A stretch of DNA of 5,326 nucleotides, taken from assembly GCA_012517755.1 (NCBI GenBank), contig JAAYUH010000021.1, positions 1 to 5,326 on the forward strand, in the 5' to 3' direction. How positions within the stretch are numbered: the stretch's first letter is position 1; the number at the start of each line of letters is the position of its first letter. Below, one piece after another: positions 1 through 5,326 of this stretch. Both the position numbers and the translations under genes were made by a program. This DNA comes from a bacterium. GTDB taxonomy: Bacteria; Caldisericota; Caldisericia; B22-G15. The notes beneath the pieces were generated by a model. The model was not told the DNA's origin. It made no database searches and saw nothing but the letters and a program-made list of their open reading frames with translations.

Positions 1-99
1 AATTTTTTTAGTAATTGAGTATCTTTGGTAAAAGTTTAGAGCAAGAATTGAAATAATAATAATTATGAGAATAACAATAACTATATTTGTATGTTTCAA
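1..99 (-). CDS. Membrane-anchored protein, N-terminal fragment (runs off left edge)
   Basis: This is a short open frame of 33 codons that starts with TTG at 99-97 and stays open to the window edge, so only the N-terminus is seen. A full AGGAGG (106-111) sits six bases upstream of the TTG, which is the main reason for calling it a gene; no ATG or GTG is available in frame. The peptide begins MKHTNIVIVILI and continues with an unbroken run of Ile, Val and Leu to about residue 22, followed by polar and basic residues (NFYQRYS, TKK). That is a single membrane segment with little positive charge before it, acting as a signal anchor or uncleaved signal peptide. It begins 21 bases after the GerMN lipoprotein stop and is probably co-transcribed with it. 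The function cannot be told from this fragment; an envelope role is inferred from context only. Confidence 0.6.
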   Translation of the reverse strand, partial: MKHTNIVIVILIIIIISILALNFYQRYSITKKI

Positions 100-105
100 A
101 TATTC

Positions 106-111
106 CCTCCT
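106..111 (-). promoter_or_regulatory. Ribosome binding site for the left-edge gene
   Basis: The minus strand reads AGGAGG followed by six bases (GAATAT) and a TTG. This complete Shine-Dalgarno core decides the unusual TTG start at 99. Confidence 0.7.
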
Positions 112-120
112 TTAATTTTG

Positions 121-603
121 TTATGGTTGAAAAAGTTCTTCTGGGTAAAATTTTACCTCTTTAACTTCACTAAATTGTCTTGCAGTATTTTCAATCTGCA
201 TCCATAAAATTTTTACTCTACAGGCACCACCCGATGTCTTAGAATATAGATCCTCAAAATATAAAGTCAATACACCATCTTTTAATTCACTTTTTGTTAA
301 TTTAAATCCTTCAAGTGGATATTCTGTTGAAATTCCTTTACTTTTTTCTTCATCAGTTAATTTCCCTTCTAAGAGAAGTTTTATTGTGTCCTCAATTAAA
401 TTTTCACTATCTTTAATTTTTCTTTCAACTGGAATCAATCCTTTTTCACTACATAAAATATTTCCTGATTCATCTTTATCAAGATTAGAATTGTAGTAAT
501 ACAATGCTACTGACACTTCTTTTGCAGAAGTTTCGCATGCAATTAAAGAAAGTGTTAATATAACCATTAAACCAAGTAAAGAAATAAATTTTAATTTTTT
601 CAT
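121..603 (-). CDS. GerMN-domain lipoprotein
   Basis: The product is a predicted secreted lipoprotein of 160 residues with a GerMN domain, a small extracytoplasmic domain first known from the spore germination/sporulation protein GerM and widespread in non-sporulating bacteria; its biochemical role is not established. Residues 1-23 form a lipoprotein signal: basic MKKLK, a hydrophobic stretch, then lipobox LIAC with lipidated Cys23. The GerMN domain spans about residues 29-154, with LIPVERKI, the LLLEGKLTDEEKSKG helix, VLTLYFEDL and the IENTARQFSEVKEV ending. Two further cysteines (Cys51 before LIPVER, Cys128 in GGACRV) could form a disulfide outside the cell. The start at 603 was chosen because AGGAGG lies four bases upstream and the signal peptide begins there; the frame is open further, to a TTG at 642, but that would put 13 polar/aromatic residues ahead of the signal. 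It is separated from the repair operon by 73 bases and precedes a membrane-anchored protein, which suggests an envelope function. Confidence 0.85.
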   Translation of the reverse strand: MKKLKFISLLGLMVILTLSLIACETSAKEVSVALYYYNSNLDKDESGNILCSEKGLIPVERKIKDSENLIEDTIKLLLEGKLTDEEKSKGISTEYPLEGFKLTKSELKDGVLTLYFEDLYSKTSGGACRVKILWMQIENTARQFSEVKEVKFYPEELFQP

Positions 604-607
604 AGAA

Positions 608-613
608 CCTCCT
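608..613 (-). promoter_or_regulatory. Ribosome binding site deciding the lipoprotein start
   Basis: The minus strand shows AGGAGG, four bases (TTCT), then ATG at 603. The spacing is slightly short but the core is complete, and it favours 603 over the upstream in-frame starts. Confidence 0.75.
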
Positions 614-620
614 TTTAAAA

Positions 621-629
621 ATTCTATCA
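621..629 (-). promoter_or_regulatory. Possible extended -10 promoter element for the lipoprotein
   Basis: On the minus strand TGATAGAAT fits the extended -10 pattern TGnTATAAT with one mismatch; an overlapping TATGAT (626-631) also fits a -10 box with one mismatch. No convincing -35 box lies 16-18 bases upstream, and AT-rich DNA gives such matches easily. If used, the leader would be only about 15-20 bases. The 73-base gap it sits in (604-676) is the only sizeable non-coding stretch in the window. Confidence 0.25.
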
Positions 630-676
630 TATATTTAAACAAATGATTTAATTAAAAGTTTCAAAATTTTAAAAAT

Positions 677-1348
677 TTAGATTTCATCTATTTCTGATAA
701 ATCAGATATCTCTTCTATTTTGCTCAACCCCTCTTTAATTTTTACATAAAAAATTTTGTCTCCGATTTCCATTAAAATTCTATCATGAGTTATTAGTATT
801 ATTTGCCTACCTAATATTTCACTCACTTTTTTCAAGAACTCGCCTATAAGTTTTTTACTTCCCTCGTCAAGAAATGTTAATGGTTCATCTAAGATTAAAG
901 GTCCCTCAAATTTTGGATTTATACTTTTTTCAAGAATACTTATCCTTAAAGCAAGAGATATTATTTGGGATACTGTTCCACCACTTGTATCTAATGGATT
1001 TCCTTCAAAATAGATGCCACTTCCCTCTTTTCTAACTACTGGTTTAGCAATATTTTTATTTCTTTCAGTGTCAAGTTCAATTCTAAATGTTAAATCATCA
1101 TAAATAGTTTTTAGTGCTCTATTAACAAGATTCTCAATTCCCTGCATAGTTGATACTCTTAATTTTTCATAAGCAATTTCAAGTATTCTTTTTGCCTCAC
1201 TATAAATTTTTCTCTTTTTCTCAATATCTGTGAGTTCACTATTAATTTCATCTATCTCTTTTTTTATTCTATCTCTCTCGCCGATTTTTCTTTCAATTTT
1301 TTGGTAGGATGAAAAAAACCTACTTTCTAAATTCTCTATTGAGTTCAT
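677..1348 (-). CDS. C-terminal half of a split Rad50/SMC-type ATPase
   Basis: This 223-residue protein carries the C-terminal ATP-binding half of a Rad50-like ATPase. Numbered from ATG 1348, residues 1-80 form a charged coiled coil, followed by a beta-rich lobe. Then come the ABC signature as DTSGGTVSQIISLALR (S122-G124), Walker B PLILDEP (D154, E155), a D-loop (L160, D161) and the H-loop ITHD (H188). It lacks Walker A, which is in the protein encoded at 1601-2770, so the two must pair to make an ATPase. The signature has Thr where canonical Rad50/SMC has Glu or Gln (SGGE/SGGQ). The start is uncertain: ATG 1348 overlaps the preceding coiled-coil gene by 29 bases and has no clear ribosome binding site; the frame opens at TTG 1393, right after a stop, with a purine-rich GAAGAAGAGA upstream, and in-frame TTGs also occur at 1375 and 1354. 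A frameshift fusion with the preceding gene is an alternative. It is the last gene of the repair operon. Confidence 0.85.
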   Translation of the reverse strand: MNSIENLESRFFSSYQKIERKIGERDRIKKEIDEINSELTDIEKKRKIYSEAKRILEIAYEKLRVSTMQGIENLVNRALKTIYDDLTFRIELDTERNKNIAKPVVRKEGSGIYFEGNPLDTSGGTVSQIISLALRISILEKSINPKFEGPLILDEPLTFLDEGSKKLIGEFLKKVSEILGRQIILITHDRILMEIGDKIFYVKIKEGLSKIEEISDLSEIDEI

Positions 1349-1598
1349 TTTCAATATTTTGTATTGATAATTCAAGTTTTTTTGTCTTTTCAATTATCTC
1401 TTCTTCAATTTTTTTAATCTCTTGATCAAGAGAATTAATGTCAATTATTCCAAATTCATCTTTAAGTTCATTTTTTATCTCATCTTCTCTTTTCTTTAAG
1501 GATTCTATTTTTCCAGATAATTCATCTCTTCTTTTGATGAGAATTTTTATTCTTTTATTATATTCATCAATTTTTGATAAAATTTCATCAATACCCAT
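1320..1598 (-). CDS. Small coiled-coil protein between the two Rad50-like halves
   Basis: A 92-residue, highly charged, Lys/Glu-rich protein with Ile/Leu heptad-like spacing. Helix 1 covers about residues 2-47, a break occurs at DEFGIIDINS (48-57), and helix 2 covers about 58-92. It has no enzyme motif. The start is ATG 1598: GGAGG (1604-1608) lies five bases upstream, whereas the in-frame GTG at 1610 overlaps that very site. The gene begins two bases after the stop of the Rad50-like N-terminal half and its own stop lies inside the next gene, in another frame. By position and composition it supplies part of the coiled-coil strand returning from the zinc hook to the C-terminal ATPase lobe. Alternatively the Gly-containing break lets it fold as a free helical hairpin subunit. 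I do not recognise a named family. The strong ribosome binding site argues for a real separately translated product. Confidence 0.72.
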   Translation of the reverse strand: MGIDEILSKIDEYNKRIKILIKRRDELSGKIESLKKREDEIKNELKDEFGIIDINSLDQEIKKIEEEIIEKTKKLELSIQNIENELNREFRK

Positions 1599-1600
1599 TC

Positions 1601-2770
1601 TTACCTCCACATTTTTTTAATATTACTCTCAATATTTTCTTTCTCTTTATCATCTATCTCTCTATAACAAACAGGACAGACGCCATTTTCCACTATTAAA
1701 TTTATATATCCATTTATATATTTATTTATATCATTTTCACAATTTTCTCTCTCTTTTACCTCATTTTCTAACTCTTTTTTTATTTTTTGATATTGAAAAT
1801 AGATATTTTTTAATTTAACATACCTCTCTCTTAGTGATAAAATTTCCTCAACTCTTTCATAATTTATCTCATTCTCTTCATATAATTTCAAATTGTTATA
1901 ACTTTTTTTTAATTCATTCTGATTATTGGTTAATTCATCCATAATTGATTTTAACTTTATGTATTTTAACTTTTTATCTATTAAATTTGAAGATTCATCG
2001 TCAATTTCATCGATATTTTTTAGTTTTGAAAAGTATAGGTTTACCTCTTCACTTTGCTTTCTTAATTCATCATAATTAACTTTAATTTTTGTTAATTTAT
2101 TCTTCTTATCCTCTAATCTCTTTAATTTATCAATTTCCTCTTTTATTTTTAAGATTTCACTCTTTTTTTCATCAACCCCCTCATAATTTTTAAGATTATT
2201 TTCTTTTTCTTCAATATCTTTTTTTAAGTCCTTTTCTCTTCTATTTAATCTTTCTAAATCTAAAGATAAAGATTTTATCGCTTCATCAACAGTCTGGCCT
2301 CCAGAAATTGTAAGAAGCGTTGAATGAAGAGTTGATGGTGTTTCATCAATGAGATAAACTGTTTCCATCTGATCTTTTATTTGAGGAGTTAGTTTAGTTC
2401 CATTTTCAATTGGAAGAGTTTCTATTTTTAATATCTTTTTAATATCTGAAGGAATCTCTCTTCCAAAATTTGAGTATTCAACTCTTTTGTTATCAGGAGA
2501 AATTAATACATATCTATTTATTTTATCGCTTCTCTCTCTTATTATCGTATAATCATTATCAAGTGTGACTGAACAAGACGCAAAGGTCTCGCCCTTTTTA
2601 ATAAAACCAGTTCCTTGTGGCTCATTGAAAAATACCCATTTGAGGGCTCTTATAATTGCACTTTTACCCCTGTTCCCTTTCCCAAGAAAAATATTTATTT
2701 TTGGAGAGAGTTCTATTGATGTATATGAGTGTGATTGAAAATTTCTTAAGACAATTTTTTTAATGTACAT
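1601..2770 (-). CDS. N-terminal half of a split Rad50/SMC-type ATPase with zinc hook
   Basis: A 389-residue protein with the N-terminal half of a Rad50-like ATPase. It opens IKKIVLRNFQSHSYTSIEL, then Walker A GKGNRGKS (G30-S37) and RALKWVFFNEPQG. A Q-loop candidate (Q134) lies in DQMETVYLIDETPS. From about 162 to 355 it is a Lys/Glu/Asn-rich coiled coil, and near the C-terminus it has a zinc-hook CPVC (C365, C368). It ends 21 residues after the hook, although full-length Rad50 would continue with a returning coil and second ATPase lobe, roughly another 300-500 residues. Those parts are encoded by the next two genes, which makes this a split Rad50. In Rad50 the hook joins two molecules through one zinc ion, and the ATPase works in DNA end recognition with Mre11. 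The start is ATG 2770, overlapping the herA stop by 11 bases, with GGA nine or so bases upstream. The NFQSH...RALKWV style resembles Rad50-like AAA ATPases of bacteria rather than E. coli SbcC. Confidence 0.9.
   Translation of the reverse strand: MYIKKIVLRNFQSHSYTSIELSPKINIFLGKGNRGKSAIIRALKWVFFNEPQGTGFIKKGETFASCSVTLDNDYTIIRERSDKINRYVLISPDNKRVEYSNFGREIPSDIKKILKIETLPIENGTKLTPQIKDQMETVYLIDETPSTLHSTLLTISGGQTVDEAIKSLSLDLERLNRREKDLKKDIEEKENNLKNYEGVDEKKSEILKIKEEIDKLKRLEDKKNKLTKIKVNYDELRKQSEEVNLYFSKLKNIDEIDDESSNLIDKKLKYIKLKSIMDELTNNQNELKKSYNNLKLYEENEINYERVEEILSLRERYVKLKNIYFQYQKIKKELENEVKERENCENDINKYINGYINLIVENGVCPVCYREIDDKEKENIESNIKKMWR
1604..1608 (-). promoter_or_regulatory. Ribosome binding site with the upstream stop codon in its spacer
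   Basis: The minus strand reads GGAGG, TAA, GA, ATG. The TAA is the stop of the Rad50-like N-terminal half, so termination and re-initiation occur at the same spot. This fixes the small gene's start at 1598 and suggests translational coupling. Confidence 0.75.
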
Positions 2771-4535
2771 CTTTTAATTTCCAAATATAATAAATACCAT
2801 TATCCTCTTTTAAGACCTCTCCACTTTTTGTTAAATCATCAAGAAGATTTACAAGTTCATTTTCATCAGCGAACTTTATACCAATTTTTTCAAAATCAAT
2901 AACTATTTTATTAAGGTTAATATCTTCAATAACTCCTTCATCCTTTAAATATTCAAGAATAGCATTTTTTTTGATATCAACACCCTCTTTTAACTCTTCA
3001 AAAGGATTTTTTGTATGAGGTGGAGTTGAATATGATTTTTTTATTCTTATTGGAATACTTCTCTGATAAATTGCAGAAGAGATAAATGCATCACCTGTTT
3101 TCAAATATGGCAATCTATCAATATCATTACTTGATAAATCTGTTTCATTACTTATTGTCCTTAAGTCTGTTTCTCTAACAGTTCTAAAAATAAATTTTGT
3201 TGATAGTTGAGCAAGGATTGTATCATCAAGAAGAGATGGTCTTTGTGTTGAAAGAATCAAAAATATTCCATATTTTCTGCCCTCTTGTGATATTGTTTTC
3301 AATATTCTTTGTGATGGTATAAAATATGGTGAATCTTTTGGTGCAAAATTGTGTGCTTCATCAATAATTACAAAGAATGGTGGAAAATATGAAGCATTTT
3401 CTCCTCTTTTCATACCATCTTTATAGGCTCTTCTTTTTTCAACTAACTTACTAAGAAGAAAAGATACAAAAACTTTTATTGTTTCAAGATTACCCCAACT
3501 TACACCAATATTTTTATCTTCAATCCATTTTATTATCTCTCTATCACTTTTACCAAAGATGTTTAATCTTATAAGATGGTTCAATTTTCTTAAAACTGCT
3601 CTTGCACTACTTCTACTTATTATACTTTTTTCACCCTCACTATCACTTTTTTCTGACATATCATTCAATATTTCCCTGAATTTTGAAAGAGATTTTTCCT
3701 TTCCCATAAGATTGTATGCACTATAAATAACATCTTCTTGTGGTATTTCGATTTCACCAATTGATCTGAAAAGATTTTCAACTTCTCCAAAAGAAAGTTC
3801 AGAAAAATCGATGCCAATATTTTCACCAATATTGAAAACTTTAATATTATTTTCAATTTTTTTACTAAATCCAGGCAAATTTTTATCACATAGAGAAAAA
3901 TCCATTTCAAAATGTGGATCGAAAACAACAGTAGGATAATTTTGTTTTGCAATCTCTTCAATCAAAACTCTAATCAAAAAAGATTTTCCAGAGCCAGAAC
4001 CTCCAAATATTCCTATATGTGGATATTCTGACATCTCATTTATACCGAAAATAAAAGGTATCTCTTTTTGAGTGTGATCTTTTCCATTTTCAGTAAAAAA
4101 ATATAGATTTTTTAAATTTTCGGGTAGTTCATCAAAAAATCTCTCGCTATTTTTTATTCCTCCTAAAATAAGCCCCTCTTCTCTTATTTTTAAAATATTT
4201 TTAATTTCATCAAATTTTGCTCTCCTTACTTCACTTCCAATTTTTATAGGATATGGTGGTTCATCTAACATCTTTAACTTACCAATATTTATATCCTCTT
4301 CTTGCACCTCAAAACCAAGAATTTTAAGATGACTTATTATCCTTTCATCTTTTTCGCTTCCCAAATCAGGTCTTGGGAAAAATCTGTTAATTGTGAATGA
4401 TTCTGAAATTTCACCAAGGTACTCTTTCTCATCTTTAACAAAAAAATAATCTCTTAAAGAAAATCTCTCATCTCTTGATGCTATATAAACTTCATATTGA
4501 CTACTTTCTCCTACAACATAAATTTTTCCATTCAT
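2760..4535 (-). CDS. herA: HerA-type hexameric DNA translocase
   Basis: A 591-residue ATPase of the HerA/FtsK group, which forms a hexameric ring that pumps double-stranded DNA and drives the partner nuclease NurA in end resection. Residues 1-100 fit the N-terminal HAS-barrel domain that contacts NurA. The RecA-like core follows: YPHIGIFGGSGSGKS with Walker A G178-S185, FDPHFEMDFS after strand 2, Walker B FFVIIDEAHNF (D392, E393), ISQEGRKYGI (R420 is an arginine finger candidate), the STQRPSLLDDTIL motif (Q431, R432), and TKFIFRTV (R451). All key ATPase residues are present. Residues from about 515 to 591 form an extra C-terminal stretch, making it longer than the roughly 500 residues usual for HerA. 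The start ATG 4535 overlaps the nurA stop as ATGA, with AAGGGGAT as ribosome binding site six bases upstream. The pairing with nurA makes the assignment very secure. Confidence 0.95.
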   Translation of the reverse strand: MNGKIYVVGESSQYEVYIASRDERFSLRDYFFVKDEKEYLGEISESFTINRFFPRPDLGSEKDERIISHLKILGFEVQEEDINIGKLKMLDEPPYPIKIGSEVRRAKFDEIKNILKIREEGLILGGIKNSERFFDELPENLKNLYFFTENGKDHTQKEIPFIFGINEMSEYPHIGIFGGSGSGKSFLIRVLIEEIAKQNYPTVVFDPHFEMDFSLCDKNLPGFSKKIENNIKVFNIGENIGIDFSELSFGEVENLFRSIGEIEIPQEDVIYSAYNLMGKEKSLSKFREILNDMSEKSDSEGEKSIISRSSARAVLRKLNHLIRLNIFGKSDREIIKWIEDKNIGVSWGNLETIKVFVSFLLSKLVEKRRAYKDGMKRGENASYFPPFFVIIDEAHNFAPKDSPYFIPSQRILKTISQEGRKYGIFLILSTQRPSLLDDTILAQLSTKFIFRTVRETDLRTISNETDLSSNDIDRLPYLKTGDAFISSAIYQRSIPIRIKKSYSTPPHTKNPFEELKEGVDIKKNAILEYLKDEGVIEDINLNKIVIDFEKIGIKFADENELVNLLDDLTKSGEVLKEDNGIYYIWKLKDVH

Positions 4536-5326
4536 CTTAAATCCCCTTTTTCTTTGAATATTATCTCAAAACTTTTCTCATTCAAGAAATTTTTTACAAG
4601 TAAAGATGCTTCTTTTTCTGATAAATTTGCACCTTGATGTGCTAAATCTTTGAAAAATGGAACTCCTCTTCCATTTTTTGGTGTAGTAAATGAGATAAAT
4701 GAAGCAATTTCTTTATATCTATTTCTATTTTCAAAAAAAATATCAAAAGAGATTGGAGTAGGATCAATTGATGTTCTTAAAAATATAAGAGAATAATTTT
4801 TTTTATTCTCCGGTGTTTCAATAAATATCATCTCATCTATTCCAACGTTATTAGTTAAAATCTCTTTATCTCCTAAATTTCCAAGTTCACTACTTCCAAT
4901 ATTTTCAATAATGCCAACAATTGTAATTTTTTTATCTAAACTCTCTTTTTTTAATTCATTAAAAAGAATAGGAACCTCACCTTCAAGATGGGTAAGTGAA
5001 CCATCCATAAATAAAACATCACCCTCTTTTAAATATTCTAAACTCTTTAAACCAGTAAGAACTTCAAGTTTTGCCATAAATTCATACCTTAATTTCTCTT
5101 CGACATAAAAAAGATCAAGTAGTGAAGGATTTTTATTTTTTAATTTTATACTATCTAATTTTTCATTAAAATATGAAATGTCTTCGTTGGTTAATGGAGA
5201 AAAAACATCATAATAATATATTTTTATATTCATTTGAGGTGAAACGGAAAATGACCTGAATATATATAAGAAATTTGGAAATTTACTTCCAAATTTTGCC
5301 ATTGAACCATCAACAAAAAAAGTTGA
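4532..5326 (-). CDS. nurA: NurA nuclease, partial (5' end beyond the right edge)
   Basis: 264 residues are visible of a NurA-family nuclease, an Mn-dependent 5'-3' exo/endonuclease of RNase H-like fold that works inside the HerA ring during end resection. The frame stays open through 5326, and the first visible residues STFFVDGSMAKFG contain the conserved N-terminal FVDGS motif with its catalytic Asp. The Met encoded at 5302 therefore lies inside the conserved core and is not the start; probably only a few tens of codons are missing. The second hallmark, DVLFMDGSL, supplies another metal-binding Asp (visible residue 108), preceded by an acidic helix (KLRYEFMAKLEVL) that can provide the Glu. 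IVGIIENIGSSEL follows, then GVPFFKDLAHQGA with the conserved His near the C-terminus. The tyrosine usually found eight residues before that His appears to be Val here. Its stop overlaps the herA start by four bases (ATGA), a typical translational coupling. Confidence 0.93.
   Translation of the reverse strand, partial: STFFVDGSMAKFGSKFPNFLYIFRSFSVSPQMNIKIYYYDVFSPLTNEDISYFNEKLDSIKLKNKNPSLLDLFYVEEKLRYEFMAKLEVLTGLKSLEYLKEGDVLFMDGSLTHLEGEVPILFNELKKESLDKKITIVGIIENIGSSELGNLGDKEILTNNVGIDEMIFIETPENKKNYSLIFLRTSIDPTPISFDIFFENRNRYKEIASFISFTTPKNGRGVPFFKDLAHQGANLSEKEASLLVKNFLNEKSFEIIFKEKGDLR

Noticed and set aside
121..603. Spore germination role for the GerMN protein
   Set aside because: The domain name is historical and the domain is common in non-sporulating bacteria; nothing else in the window concerns sporulation.
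604..642. N-terminal extension of the lipoprotein to TTG 642 (begins MFKYMIEFLKGG)
   Set aside because: It would read through the AGGAGG site and bury the signal peptide; the ATG at 603 has the proper signal.
604..676. Rho-independent terminator after the repair operon
   Set aside because: Only weak A/T palindromes such as TTTAATTAAA are present; there is no GC-containing stem followed by a T run on the minus strand.
677..1598. Calling the distal Rad50-like pieces a pseudogene
   Set aside because: All ATPase motifs are intact, the small gene has a strong own ribosome binding site, and no premature stops occur within the conserved domains. A single-base sequence error at the second junction remains possible and is listed as a finding.
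1438..1620. Plus-strand frame of 60 codons
   Set aside because: It is antisense to the coiled-coil gene; its Ser/Phe/Ile-rich product is the expected mirror of Lys/Glu-rich codons.
3665..3961. Minus-strand frame of 98 codons inside herA
   Set aside because: It lies wholly within the strongly supported HerA ATPase core in another frame, has no motif or ribosome binding site, and reads as Ile/Leu/Lys-rich low-complexity sequence.
4911..5108. Plus-strand frame of 65 codons
   Set aside because: It is antisense to the conserved NurA region that includes the DGSL motif, and no ribosome binding site was seen.
1..5326. CRISPR array, tRNA, rRNA, insertion sequence or long repeats
   Set aside because: None was seen by eye on either strand; repeated T/A-rich strings are what AT-rich Lys/Glu/Ile coding DNA gives.

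Overview
The window is a very AT-rich (by eye, under about 30% GC, not counted), densely packed bacterial segment in which every supported gene lies on the minus strand, so transcription runs right to left. Bacterial signs are strong AGGAGG-type ribosome binding sites, a lipoprotein signal peptide with a lipobox, and ATG/TTG starts. HerA-NurA genes are typical of archaea and of thermophilic or anaerobic bacteria (Thermotogota, Caldisericota, Dictyoglomota, Halanaerobiales and other Clostridia). One of these AT-rich lineages is plausible, but the sequence does not decide which.

Right part (about 5326 to 677): a tight DNA double-strand-break processing operon. In transcription order it holds nurA (5' part cut by the right edge), herA, the N-terminal half of a Rad50/SMC-type ATPase that ends just after its CPVC zinc-hook motif, a 92-residue coiled-coil protein, and the C-terminal half of the Rad50-type ATPase with signature motif, Walker B and H-loop. 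Junctions overlap by a few bases or are 2 bases apart, so co-expression is very likely. The expected working picture is that the HerA hexameric translocase drives the NurA nuclease in DNA end resection while the Rad50-like ATPase senses or tethers ends. No Mre11 nuclease is visible; it may lie beyond the right edge.

The most interesting point is that the Rad50-like ATPase is spread over three open frames, broken right after the hook and again within the returning coiled coil. The two arms nevertheless add up to about equal length. The first break has its own strong ribosome binding site and looks like real gene organisation. The second break overlaps in a different frame and could be a genuine start, a +1 frameshift site or a sequence error.

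Left part (676 to 1): a 73-base gap with no clear terminator and only a weak promoter candidate, then a GerMN-domain lipoprotein, then, 21 bases later, the start of a TTG-initiated protein with an N-terminal membrane segment that runs off the left edge. These two look like a separate cell-envelope unit.
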